Assembly: GCA_015486895.1 (NCBI GenBank)
Contig: WFQT01000217.1
Coordinates: 1-59,994, forward strand
Direction of reading: 5' to 3'
DNA length: 59,994 nt
Source of the DNA: Anaerolineae bacterium
GTDB lineage: Bacteria; Chloroflexota; Anaerolineae; JAADDB01
The notes beneath the pieces are model-generated. The model was not told where the DNA came from. It saw nothing but the letters and a program-made list of their open reading frames with translations, and made no database searches. Below are positions 41,966 to 50,680 of this stretch, piece by piece. Every line of letters begins with the position of its first letter. Position 1 is the stretch's first letter. The position numbers were made by a program, and so were the translations under genes.

Positions 41966-44071
41966 TTACGCCCCCAGCGCTTCCACCTGCACGCCACAAA
42001 TCTTGTAGCCGGGGATCTTGGCGATCGGGTCAATGGCGTCTATTGTTAACTCGTTGGCGGCAGCCTCAGCAAAGTGGAAAGGCACGAACACGGTCCCTCG
42101 CGGCGAGCGGCCGGTCACCAATGCTTTTACCTCGATGGCCCCGCGCCGCGAACGCACTCGTACCATATCACCTTCCTGAATACCCAGCTTGGCGGCGTCG
42201 TCAGGATGGATTTCCACCGTCGCCTGGGGATAAACCTTGTCCAGCATGGAACGACGCGTCAGTGTGCCGCCGTGCCAGTGGTAAAGCACCCGGCCAGTGG
42301 AGAGAATGAATGGGTATTCAGCGTCCGGCTCTTCCGGCGCCAATTCGTACTCCAAAGCATGGAATTTGCCTTTCCCCCGGGGGAAGCTTTCAGCGAACAA
42401 GTATGGCGTTCCGGGATGTTCCGGCGTTGGGCAAGGCCAGGGGATACCGCCCTCGCGATCGATGCGCTGGTAGCTGATACCGGCGAAATTGGGTGTCAGA
42501 GATGCTATTTCCGCCCATATCTCCGCCGGGTGGTTATATGACCAACCGGCAGAGCGTGTCATGCCCAGAGCTTTCTCCGTCCGCCGGCCCAGGTCGGCAA
42601 TAATTTGCCAATCCGGCCGGGCCTGGCCGGGAGCAGGCAGCGCTTTGCGTACCCGTTGCACTTGCCGATCGGTGTTAGTGAATGTGCCGTCCTTCTCCGC
42701 AAAGCTCAGCGCCGGCAAAATCACATCGGCGTAAGCGGATGTCTCGTTGAAAAAGATGTCTTGGTGTACCAGGAAAGGCAGGTTCTCAAAGCGATGCCTG
42801 GCATGAGCGAGATGCGGCTCGCTCATCAGGGGATTCTCCCCCATGATGTAAAATGCTTGAATGGCACCGCTGCAAGCTCCATCTACCATCTCCGTCACCG
42901 TCAATCCGGGAGTTGGATTAAGCAAAGCGCTGCCCCAAGCAGCAGAATAATGCGCCTGCGCTTCCGGATCGTCCACTCGGGCATAGCCGGGAAAGACGTT
43001 AGGTAGGCCGCCCATGTCGGAAGCGCCTTGCACGTTGTTCTGGCCGCGCAGAGGATTCACACCGCCGCCTGCCTTCCCCAAATGTCCGCAAAGCAAAGCC
43101 AAATTGGCCAAGGAGAGGGTGTTTTGAGTGCCGTGGGTACTCTGGCTGATGCCCATGCCCCAGTAAATGGCGGCCACCGACGCTTTCGCATACATGCGGG
43201 CCGCCCGGCGAATGTCTACCGCCCGCACACCGGTGATCTTCTCTGCCCACTCCGGTGTGTACCGCTGAATAGCTTTGGCGTAGGCTGAAAACCCTTCGGT
43301 GCGTTTGTTGACGAAATCCAGATCGTACAGTTTCTCCGTCACAATGACATTAGCCATGCTTTGGAAAAGCGCCACGTCGGTGCCGGCGCGATGGCGCAAC
43401 CAGATGGTGGCGAATTTCGTCATCTCGGTAGCCCGGGGATCGGCAACAATAAGCTTCGCGCCTCCCTGTTGCACAGCTTTCTTCAAGAAAAGGCTAATGA
43501 CCGGGTGCGTCTCTGCTGTGTTAGAGCCAGTGATCAAGAACGTATCCAAGTCCAACATTTCGGCAACTGAGTTAGACATGGCAGCGCTGCCTAAAGCCAA
43601 TTGCAGTCCGGCCACAGAACCGGCGTGGCAAAGCCGGGCGCAATGGTCACAGTTATTGGTGCCTAACACCGCCCGCACATACTTTTGAAAAAGGTAATTG
43701 TCCTCGTTGGTCGCCTTGGCGGAGCAAGTTGTGGCAATGGCGTCAGCGCCGTGCTTACGCTTGATTTCTGCGAAGTGGCTGGCTACCAGGTCCAGCGCTT
43801 CATCCCAACTGGCCGTCCGGAAACCATCAATTGTTGCCTGTTGTCGTGGCGTGCCCAGCTTGCGACGGATCAACGGCATGCGCAAGCGACTGGGGTGATG
43901 TACGAAGTCGGTGCCAAAACGCCCTTTCACACACAGGCGGCCGAAATTGGGCGGCTGGTCAAAAGGTGCCGTAACCTCCACGATATGGTCATCAACAATA
44001 TGCAGGTCAATCTGGCAGCCGACACCACAGTAGGGGCAAGTGGTCCGAACAATACGATCTGCTTTGATCAT
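41966..44071 (-). CDS. fdhA: Formate dehydrogenase catalytic (molybdopterin) subunit, Cys type
   Basis: 701 residues from ATG 44071 (GGAG upstream). N-terminal [4Fe-4S] motif CPYCGVGCQ ... GRLCVKG, then the molybdopterin oxidoreductase core. The active-site stretch is CARLCHAGSVAGL: Cys where selenocysteine occurs in E. coli FdhF, followed by the conserved His. Later ADPRATEMTKFA, GMGISQSTHGT and ALLCGHLGKAGGGVNPLRGQNNVQG, and a C-terminal molydopterin-dinucleotide-binding domain (VRVRSRRGAIEV, VFVPFHF). It oxidises formate to CO2; electrons go to the HoxU/NuoF/NuoE-like subunits encoded upstream. No N-terminal ferredoxin domain of its own. Confidence 0.93.
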   Translation of the reverse strand: MIKADRIVRTTCPYCGVGCQIDLHIVDDHIVEVTAPFDQPPNFGRLCVKGRFGTDFVHHPSRLRMPLIRRKLGTPRQQATIDGFRTASWDEALDLVASHFAEIKRKHGADAIATTCSAKATNEDNYLFQKYVRAVLGTNNCDHCARLCHAGSVAGLQLALGSAAMSNSVAEMLDLDTFLITGSNTAETHPVISLFLKKAVQQGGAKLIVADPRATEMTKFATIWLRHRAGTDVALFQSMANVIVTEKLYDLDFVNKRTEGFSAYAKAIQRYTPEWAEKITGVRAVDIRRAARMYAKASVAAIYWGMGISQSTHGTQNTLSLANLALLCGHLGKAGGGVNPLRGQNNVQGASDMGGLPNVFPGYARVDDPEAQAHYSAAWGSALLNPTPGLTVTEMVDGACSGAIQAFYIMGENPLMSEPHLAHARHRFENLPFLVHQDIFFNETSAYADVILPALSFAEKDGTFTNTDRQVQRVRKALPAPGQARPDWQIIADLGRRTEKALGMTRSAGWSYNHPAEIWAEIASLTPNFAGISYQRIDREGGIPWPCPTPEHPGTPYLFAESFPRGKGKFHALEYELAPEEPDAEYPFILSTGRVLYHWHGGTLTRRSMLDKVYPQATVEIHPDDAAKLGIQEGDMVRVRSRRGAIEVKALVTGRSPRGTVFVPFHFAEAAANELTIDAIDPIAKIPGYKICGVQVEALGA

Positions 44072-44214
44072 TTTCTCACTCCGCAATAGGGTCACAGCCG
44101 GAGCATGACCCACAAACATTTCCTCAAAAGGTAGAGACACTTCCGAAGTTCTGCGCCCACAAGCATGATTTCAAAGGCATCTCTAGAGGCTCCCGAAGCC
44201 GTGTGCCAGGGAGC

Positions 44215-44904
44215 TTAATGCCAACTATTGGCAAGCTGCTGCGCCAGGAAATCGTCCAGGCGCTGCCAGAGTTGGGCTGCAGCTTCCTGGTCGAAGCCAG
44301 GGCTCTTGGGATTGAGCAAAGCTATAGGATCTACCGGAAATGTTTCTAAGTCGGCAGGGATACTCCCGGCGTCCAAGGCTGCTTTAATGCCTATCAAATC
44401 TGTCACTTCTGGCCCGAAGTAACCGGCCACTGCAGATTGCACCAAGGCGGCGTGTTCTCGCAAGAAGTCGGGATCGCCCCCCACGGCGACTACCGCTTGT
44501 GGCGGTAATGGCTGGATAGAGCTGGCCCAAAGGGCAAACGGCGCATTCACGCCAATACCTACCACCGCCGTGGCGTGACCTTGTGTATACCCTTGGTTGC
44601 GCAGCCAGGCTAATGCCCGTTGCACTTCGTGCCTGACTTGTTCTTCTGGCAGCGCTTCCACCGGGCGGGCAGCCTCCGCTTCACCCTCTGGTGCCTGGGT
44701 GCTCTGTCGGTAGAGGTCTGGCGCCATCACGGCGAGCCCGGCGTGGACAAACCGGTGCAATAAGTCAAAGAAATGCTTGTCAAATCCCACCTGGTCGGAC
44801 AGCAAAACGATAGCTGGATACTCGCCAGAACTATGCGGTCTAGAAACATAAGCTTGCAAATCCCCCTCTGGCGTTGCATAACGGATTAGATCAACCATAA
44901 ACAT
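44215..44904 (-). CDS. Dienelactone-hydrolase-fold protein lacking the catalytic residues
   Basis: 229 residues, GGAGG before ATG 44904. The fold is DLH-like: LQAYVSRPHSSGEYPAIVLLSDQVGF, HAGLAVMAPDLYRQ, EEQVRHEVQRALAWLRNQGY. The nucleophile elbow (GxCxGG) reads GIGVNA, and the C-terminal His (normally HGF) is replaced by SPGF, so the Cys and His of the triad are absent. It lies between the HoxU-like and catalytic subunit genes, five bases after the former. Role unknown; a structural or assembly partner is possible. Confidence 0.75.
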   Translation of the reverse strand: MFMVDLIRYATPEGDLQAYVSRPHSSGEYPAIVLLSDQVGFDKHFFDLLHRFVHAGLAVMAPDLYRQSTQAPEGEAEAARPVEALPEEQVRHEVQRALAWLRNQGYTQGHATAVVGIGVNAPFALWASSIQPLPPQAVVAVGGDPDFLREHAALVQSAVAGYFGPEVTDLIGIKAALDAGSIPADLETFPVDPIALLNPKSPGFDQEAAAQLWQRLDDFLAQQLANSWH

Positions 44905-44909
44905 AGAAC

Positions 44910-45620
44910 TTACCTCCGCTTTCTCATATTCTTTGCCGGGTGCGACTTCTTCGTCTGCTCCCGAACTTCATTCCAATCGGTGCCCTGGGCCAGTAGCCAG
45001 GATAGTTTTGGCTGCAGGGCATTGGTCGGACAAACACCTACACAGTTTCCGCAAAAAACGCAACTCGTTTCGGGCAACGGTTTTTCGAAAAAGGTAGCAA
45101 TATGAGAGTGGAAACCGCGCCCGGCGATGGTCAGTGCAAACGCAAATTGCATATCGCTGCCGCAAGCCTGCACACAACGTCCACAGAGAATGCACTTGTT
45201 GTAGTCGCGAATGTAGAATGGGTTATCGTCCAGAATCGGGTAAGTTAGGCGTTCACCATCAGCAAAGCGGGAAAAATCGGCGCCGTATTCTTCGGCGTAG
45301 GCCAAGATGTCAGGCGCCTCACTCACGTCAGCAGCAGAGGCCAGCATTTCTAAGATGACCTTGCGGCTGCGGTCTACTCGCTCGCTGCGGGTGTGGATCA
45401 CCATGCCGGTGCGTACTTCGGCAGCGCAAGCAGGCAGTAAAGTTCGAGCTCCTTCCACTTCCACGCTGCAAATGCGGCACTGGCCGCTGGCAGTCAGCGC
45501 TTCGTGATGGCAGAGAGTGGGAATGTCTCGGCCGAGCTGTCGCGCCGCTTCCAGAATAGTTGTCCCCACCGGTACGGCTACGCTCTGGCCGTCGATAACA
45601 CAAGTTACCAGGTCTGTCAT
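44910..45620 (-). CDS. HoxU/NuoG-N-like iron-sulfur subunit
   Basis: 236 residues. [2Fe-2S] ferredoxin domain (CHHEALTASGQCRICSVEV ... LLPAC), then a region where the His-ligated cluster ligands of NuoG are not seen (ASAADVSEAPDILAYAEEYG), then two [4Fe-4S] motifs CILCGRCVQACG and CVFCGNCVGVCP. It relays electrons between NuoF-like and formate dehydrogenase subunits. Overlaps the NuoF-like gene by 4 bases. Confidence 0.88.
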   Translation of the reverse strand: MTDLVTCVIDGQSVAVPVGTTILEAARQLGRDIPTLCHHEALTASGQCRICSVEVEGARTLLPACAAEVRTGMVIHTRSERVDRSRKVILEMLASAADVSEAPDILAYAEEYGADFSRFADGERLTYPILDDNPFYIRDYNKCILCGRCVQACGSDMQFAFALTIAGRGFHSHIATFFEKPLPETSCVFCGNCVGVCPTNALQPKLSWLLAQGTDWNEVREQTKKSHPAKNMRKRR

Positions 45621-46867
45621 TGTCCCCCTCCTTCCCCCAACAAGGAAAAGCGGTCACAGGCGCTAAGCAGAGCATTGCTGGCAGTCTGTCCCAGGCCGCA
45701 TAGCGAAGCGTCTTTCATAGTCAGGCCAATATCGATTAGTAGCGCTTTGTCGCCAGGGCGTATCTCTCCTTCTGCCAGGCGGGCGACGATCTCTGCTTGC
45801 CGCTGAGTGCCCAACTGGCAAGGGAAGCACTTGCCGCACGATTCGTGCTGGAAGAAACGGGTCACACGCCGGAGCACCTGCCACAAGTCCACCGTTTCAT
45901 CCATAACCATCACTGCCCCGGACCCAAGGGTGGCGCCGATATGGTGCAAGCTATCAAAGCCCAAGGCTACATCCAACTGCTCCGGACCCAAGAATGCCCC
46001 GGCAGCACCACCGACTAACACTGCTTGTAATTTCCGCCCGCCGGGAATACCTCCTGCCAGTTCGTAAATGAGATCTCGCAAAGTCAAATCCATGGTAGCC
46101 TCATAGACTCCCGGCCGGCGCACATGGCCACTGACCGCGTAGAGCTTGGGTCCCGGGTTGAGATGTACACCCAGGGAGCGGTACCAGAAACCGCCATTGA
46201 GGATAATAGGAGGAATGTTAGCTAACGTTTCCACGTTGTTAATGACCGTCGGCTTGTTAAAAAGGCCATGAGTGACTGGATAAGGTGGCTTCAGTCGCGG
46301 CTGGCCTCGCTTCCCCTCGATGCTCTCGAATAGCGCCGTCTCTTCACCGCAAACATAGGCACCGGCACCTCGGTACAGTTCGATGTCAAAGCAAAAGTCG
46401 CTCCCCCCGACATTAAAGCCTAAGTAAGCAGCTCGACGGCTTTCCTCCACCGCGTGGGCCAGCCGTTGGTAAGCCAAGGGGTATTCGCCCCGAATGTAAA
46501 TGTACCCTTTGTTGGCGCCCACAGCGTAGGCGGCGATGGCGAGCGCCTCTATGATGCGGAAGGGGTCACCTTCCATCAGGTAGCGATCTTTGAAAGTGCC
46601 CGGCTCGCTTTCGTCGGCATTGCAAACGACGTACTTGGGACGTGCTTCTTCTCGAGCCACCGCCCTCCACTTGAAGGCGGTGGGGAAAGCAGCGCCGCCC
46701 CGGCCGATGAGGTGAGATGTTTCCACCTCGTAGATGATGTCCACCGGCGAAAGCGTCAGCGCCCGGCGCAGTGCCTCAAAGCCGCCACTACCCACGTATT
46801 CTTCCAAGCTGGAAGGGTCAATTTTGCCGATGCGCTCCGTCAGGATCTGCGTTTGTGCGGCCATCAT
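45617..46867 (-). CDS. NuoF-like NAD/FMN subunit
   Basis: 416 residues, equal to the 51-kDa core. FMN site HLIGRGGAAFPTAFKW, VCNADESEPGTFKDR, EYPLAYQRLAHAVEE; NAD side GAGAYVCGEETALFESIEGKRG is split here as GAGAYVCGEETALF and EGKRGQPRLKPP; [4Fe-4S] motif ESCGKCFPC plus a distant Cys in SLCGLGQ. No N-terminal thioredoxin-like or C-terminal ferredoxin extension as found in bifurcating HydB subunits, so simple NAD-linked transfer is favoured. Start overlaps the NuoE-like stop. Confidence 0.92.
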   Translation of the reverse strand: MMAAQTQILTERIGKIDPSSLEEYVGSGGFEALRRALTLSPVDIIYEVETSHLIGRGGAAFPTAFKWRAVAREEARPKYVVCNADESEPGTFKDRYLMEGDPFRIIEALAIAAYAVGANKGYIYIRGEYPLAYQRLAHAVEESRRAAYLGFNVGGSDFCFDIELYRGAGAYVCGEETALFESIEGKRGQPRLKPPYPVTHGLFNKPTVINNVETLANIPPIILNGGFWYRSLGVHLNPGPKLYAVSGHVRRPGVYEATMDLTLRDLIYELAGGIPGGRKLQAVLVGGAAGAFLGPEQLDVALGFDSLHHIGATLGSGAVMVMDETVDLWQVLRRVTRFFQHESCGKCFPCQLGTQRQAEIVARLAEGEIRPGDKALLIDIGLTMKDASLCGLGQTASNALLSACDRFSLLGEGGGQ

Positions 46868-47343
46868 TTTGCCTCCAGCAAGGTAGCCACGGCTTCTGGT
46901 GTCAGGTGACCGTGGATTTCCTGGTTAACCAGCGCCATGGGTGCTTGGTCGCAATAGCCTAAGCAAGGATGTACCTCCAGGGTGTACTTGCCGTCAGGCG
47001 TTGTTTCGCCGGGTCCGATGCCTAACCACTTTTTGAACTCCGCCAGCACTTCCTCACTGCCGGCTAAGTAGCAGGCAATATCGTCACACACGCGGATGAT
47101 CGTTCGACCAACCGGCTCTTTGTAGAGGAGGGCGTAATAATCAATGACACCATAAATGTCGGCGATGGGAATGTTCAGTCGTTGGCCAACCAGTTGGCAA
47201 AGCTCCGGGGTCAGCCAGCCGTTGATCTGTTGCAAATCTTGCAAACAAGGGAGCAATCCGGCCCGGCCTTTGCCTTCGTGACGAGTTAGCACTGCTTCCA
47301 CAGCAGGGTAATCGTAGACCAGATCGCCATCTTGTTGATTCAT
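46864..47343 (-). CDS. NuoE-like [2Fe-2S] subunit
   Basis: 159 residues, thioredoxin-like 24-kDa family. HEGKGRAGLLPCLQDLQQINGWL, YGVIDYYALLYKEPVG, and the cluster Cys in RVCDDIACYLAG and HPCLGYCDQAP. First gene of the formate dehydrogenase run. AAGGAG sits right at the edge of a solitary family B terminal sequence (47355-47402), so its promoter lies in or beyond repeat-derived DNA. Confidence 0.92.
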   Translation of the reverse strand: MNQQDGDLVYDYPAVEAVLTRHEGKGRAGLLPCLQDLQQINGWLTPELCQLVGQRLNIPIADIYGVIDYYALLYKEPVGRTIIRVCDDIACYLAGSEEVLAEFKKWLGIGPGETTPDGKYTLEVHPCLGYCDQAPMALVNQEIHGHLTPEAVATLLEAK

Positions 47344-47354
47344 ACTGTCTCCTT

Positions 47355-47402
47355 ACTGGGGGGCTGGCGAAAATGACGTTTTAGGCTCAACCTAACTATC
47401 TC
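47355..47402 (-). repeat. Solitary end of repeat family B
   Basis: ACTGGGGGGCTGGCG (47355-47369) plus AAAATGACGTTTTAGGCTC and following bases match one terminal ~48 bp of B copies 1-3. The rest of the element is missing. It forms the immediate upstream region of the formate dehydrogenase operon. Confidence 0.7.
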
Positions 47403-47410
47403 TTTTGTTT

Positions 47411-47443
47411 AGAAGTTCAACTTCTCGTAGAAGTTGAACTTCT
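47411..47443. repeat. 33-bp perfect hairpin of nested palindromes
   Basis: AGAAGTTCAACTTCT-CGT-AGAAGTTGAACTTCT: a 15-bp perfect stem, and each arm is itself a near-perfect palindrome around a central base. It lacks a U-run on either strand. It lies between the TPR lipoprotein and the formate dehydrogenase operon. Confidence 0.75.
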
Positions 47444-47480
47444 AACGGACGCTCACTAACTCGGCATTGACTGGCACTTG

Positions 47481-48305
47481 TTAACGGCGCCAGGAGAGCA
47501 ATCGTAAGCGGAGGCGTGCTGCCTCCGCGTGGGGGCCGGTTGGGGCTACCGCCAAGTAATGTCGGTAAGTGTCCAAAGCGTCATGCCACCAGCCGGCACC
47601 TTCATAGGCTTGAGATATATTCCAGAGAAGAGTAACATTATTGGGGGCGGCTGTCAAACCGTACTGATAGGCGGCGATGGCATCCTCATACTGGTGGTAG
47701 GCTGCGTAGATGCGGCCGGCTTGCAATCCCGCCGCGGCTATTTTCCCGCCGTTAAGGAAAACCTTCCTGTATGCTTGCAAGGCTTCATCATTAGCCCCTC
47801 TCTGTTGATAGGCTTGGCCTAAAATGTACCAGCTCCAACACTGGCGGCGATCCAAAGCGACTGCTTTCTGGGCCGCAGCGCGACCAACCTCATAATCTCG
47901 CTGCTTGTAGAGGATGAAAGCATACTCATTCCAGCCATTGGCCCATGCCGGAGCTATAGCCACCGCTTGTCTGGCATAGGTCAACGCCATGGTCAAGTCT
48001 CCTCTCGCCCGGGCTGCCATAGCAAATTCCAGCGCGATATGGGCCGCTGGTTTGCCGCGCTGCTGAGCTACTGCCTGATGAAAATACAATTCCGCTGCTG
48101 CTAAGTTATCTTCCTTTAATGCCGCCCGCCCGGCGATGAGAGCTTGCTTGCTTCTATCCGGCGCGTATATCCCTCGAAAAGGCGCTGCCACTGACCAGGG
48201 AGTTGGCATAGGCCGCGGCGGCGTTGCCCAACTGCAAGCGGCAACAGATACCAACAGTGAAGCCAGGGCAAGAAACAGAATTTTGCGTTGCCACTTCACG
48301 CCCAT
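47481..48305 (-). CDS. TPR-repeat lipoprotein
   Basis: 274 residues. Signal peptide ILFLALASLLVSVAAC with lipobox VAAC, then a Pro-rich spacer and about five tetratricopeptide repeats (GRAALKEDNLAAAELYFHQAVAQ, ALTYARQAVAIAPAWANGWNEYAFILY, KAVALDRRQCWSWYILGQAYQQRGANDEAL and others). Likely a membrane-anchored extracytoplasmic scaffold. Overlaps the GH36 gene by 10 bases. Confidence 0.85.
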   Translation of the reverse strand: MGVKWQRKILFLALASLLVSVAACSWATPPRPMPTPWSVAAPFRGIYAPDRSKQALIAGRAALKEDNLAAAELYFHQAVAQQRGKPAAHIALEFAMAARARGDLTMALTYARQAVAIAPAWANGWNEYAFILYKQRDYEVGRAAAQKAVALDRRQCWSWYILGQAYQQRGANDEALQAYRKVFLNGGKIAAAGLQAGRIYAAYHQYEDAIAAYQYGLTAAPNNVTLLWNISQAYEGAGWWHDALDTYRHYLAVAPTGPHAEAARLRLRLLSWRR

Positions 48306-50680
48306 CGGAGTTCCACCTCGGCAGCGCCATCCACGGTTAAGGAAACGGCATAGACGTGTTCGGAGACTGATTCAACTGGCAAAGTATCGCCGCTCTGGGT
48401 TGCTCGCAGCCGACAGCCCGATGGACAGGAAATGATGAGAGCGCCCGCTGCCTGTCGGCCCAAAGAGATATGGGCAAGGATACCGCCGGCAAAGCGTTTC
48501 CAGCCATCTACTTCGCCGCCCATGCTCAGGTGAAAGGTGGTGGCCAGCAATTGCGGTTCCGGAGCCAGCGGCTGGATGGCGAAAAGACGGGCGCTATGAG
48601 GCGGCAAATCGCTCAAAATTACATAGCCATCTGTCACCTGATAATAGCGGCCGCTCCAAAACTCAAACAGGTGATAGGGTTGCTGCCAGTCTAACCCTAA
48701 TGGCCCCAACTCCAAAGTATGCGTACGCTTTTCATCATCCCAGTTTAACAAGGCTAATCTGTGCCCTTCTCCCCAGGGCCGGCGCAGATGCAAAGCATAG
48801 AGATTCGGTTTCGCCGTCTGCATCAATTCTAACGGCACCGCCCCTTCCTGCAATGGCGGTAACAACGCTGCCAGCCAGGCTTGCTCGCGTTCACTCATTT
48901 GGCTCAGGTCATCACTATCGATGACCAGCCCGCCGGAAAGCCCAACCACAGTGAGCAGGGTGCGCATCTCTTCATCCGTCAAGGAAGAATGGCGACGGCG
49001 CAAGATAAGAGTAGCCGGATCGTTCAGCCACAACCGGCGATGGTAGACGCTTCGGGCCACAGCATTGCGCAGGGCGTTGCGAAGGGATGGCATTTCCCAC
49101 TCGCGGCGGAAAGGGAAAGCTAACCCATACCGCCGTGGTAACCAATGTGGAGCCACGTCTGGCCCTACTCGGACGGCGTCGAAGACGCCGACAGCACTGC
49201 CTAAAGGCACACTGCAACCCAAGAGAAACGTCTCCTCCCCGGCTGCTTCCCGCAGTAGGTGATAAGCTTGGTATGCTATTTGGGCGCGAGAAAGTCCTGA
49301 CCGGCAATGCTTTCCCGGCAGCGCTGCCGCATAGAGGTTGTCCAATTTTAGAAAGCGATAGCCCCAAGAGACAGCTTGCCGGATAATCTTTTGAGTCCAC
49401 GCTTGCACATCCGGGTTAGTTACGTCCAAGGCATGGGCGGAATGCCCATGGGCAGCGCTAACATTTACCGGCTTTCCGTCCGGGCGACGCAAAATCCAAT
49501 CCGGGTGTGTCCGTACCAGACTGGCATGAGGAGCGATAGTGAACGGTGCTAACCACAGGCCCGGCATCTTGTCAACAGCCTGGATTTGTTCTGCTAACCA
49601 GGCCAAGCCATGGGAAAATCCATTATTGGCCCGCCAATTCCCTTCGTTCCCCTGGTAGTCCTCATCAATCTGCACTAAATCTAACGGAGCTTTTGTAGCT
49701 AACTGAACCACGGCATCTAAGTTGCGCAAGATTTCACTCTCGCGCCTGCCTCGATCCTGCCTTCGCTCGCTGCTCCAGCCCACGGGCACAGATCTCGTCA
49801 AAGAGCGAGCTTCGCCGAACTGGCCGGCCAGTTCGGCGTACGTTTGCAACGGCTCACGCCGTGCCCCTCCGTAGACTTCCAGATACGCTGGCTCGCTTTG
49901 CCAAGTTGCCCCTGGAGGGATCAATGTATTGTCGCCAAGAATGCGCAAAGCCATATCCGGGGGTCTATCTGGCCGGCGGCGTATCTCTACCACGCCGAAG
50001 TGCTGGTGCTGCCGCAGAAAGCCAGCGATGAGCGTAGCCGCCGGATTCGTGCGGCTGCTCAAAACCGCGACCCCATGAGAGATAAAGTGACCATGAGCGG
50101 TAGGGTAATCAACACCACCAGCGAAAGCCGAGTGGTTGAAACGCGTCCAGCGAGAGTGAGGCTGTCGTTGAAATTCGGCGACGCTGCCGCTAAAGCTCCA
50201 CGACTGCCAACCTTCAATATAAGCGTTCCACAGATGCTTCAACCCGGGCAAGGCTAAGTCGCCGGAGGGATACCGCACTTCCCACGGCACAGCTTCTCGT
50301 AGAGTTAGCGCTTTCTTCCCCAAATTAGTCAGTGTCATCGTCAAAATCAGATAAGGTCGGCCGGCACAGAGAGTGGCCTGCCAGCAAAAATGCACTGCCG
50401 GTACATCAACCTGATAACAAAGACTCAGACGTCGGCCTTCACAAACTAAGGGCCCTTCCCCTATGACGTCAGTTTCCTCTACTGAAGCGGGTGCCAGGGC
50501 ACTGCTTTCAAGATTATAGAAGTGCTTACCGTCGTGCAGTCGCAGCCGGAAGATGCACCCCACAGCACGAGCATTCTCTGGCCAACTTATATCAAATCGT
50601 CCCTCATGCCAGAGCACGCTGGGCAATTGACCCAAAGGATGTGAATGTCGTATGACGTGATGGTTAATAGCTCTTATCAC
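48296..50680 (-). CDS. Alpha-galactosidase, GH36 family
   Basis: About 794 residues from GTG 50680; a longer frame to 50812 would overlap the M20 gene by 149 bases and is unlikely, and the SD site is weak. N-terminal beta-supersandwich, then the GH36 barrel: LVQIDEDYQGNEGNW, PGLWLAPFTIAPHASLV, the nucleophile in RFLKLDNLYAAAL, and the acid/base Asp in SAVGVFDAVRVGPDVAPHW. No signal peptide, so it acts in the cytoplasm on alpha-galactosides. Downstream TPR lipoprotein is probably cotranscribed. Confidence 0.85.
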   Translation of the reverse strand: MIRAINHHVIRHSHPLGQLPSVLWHEGRFDISWPENARAVGCIFRLRLHDGKHFYNLESSALAPASVEETDVIGEGPLVCEGRRLSLCYQVDVPAVHFCWQATLCAGRPYLILTMTLTNLGKKALTLREAVPWEVRYPSGDLALPGLKHLWNAYIEGWQSWSFSGSVAEFQRQPHSRWTRFNHSAFAGGVDYPTAHGHFISHGVAVLSSRTNPAATLIAGFLRQHQHFGVVEIRRRPDRPPDMALRILGDNTLIPPGATWQSEPAYLEVYGGARREPLQTYAELAGQFGEARSLTRSVPVGWSSERRQDRGRRESEILRNLDAVVQLATKAPLDLVQIDEDYQGNEGNWRANNGFSHGLAWLAEQIQAVDKMPGLWLAPFTIAPHASLVRTHPDWILRRPDGKPVNVSAAHGHSAHALDVTNPDVQAWTQKIIRQAVSWGYRFLKLDNLYAAALPGKHCRSGLSRAQIAYQAYHLLREAAGEETFLLGCSVPLGSAVGVFDAVRVGPDVAPHWLPRRYGLAFPFRREWEMPSLRNALRNAVARSVYHRRLWLNDPATLILRRRHSSLTDEEMRTLLTVVGLSGGLVIDSDDLSQMSEREQAWLAALLPPLQEGAVPLELMQTAKPNLYALHLRRPWGEGHRLALLNWDDEKRTHTLELGPLGLDWQQPYHLFEFWSGRYYQVTDGYVILSDLPPHSARLFAIQPLAPEPQLLATTFHLSMGGEVDGWKRFAGGILAHISLGRQAAGALIISCPSGCRLRATQSGDTLPVESVSEHVYAVSLTVDGAAEVELRWA

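Noticed and set aside
41966..44071. Selenocysteine formate dehydrogenase
   Set aside because: The active-site codon is a Cys codon (CARLCHAG), with no in-frame TGA in the gene.
47411..47443. Perfect hairpin as an intrinsic terminator
   Set aside because: AT-rich stem and no U-run after it on either strand.
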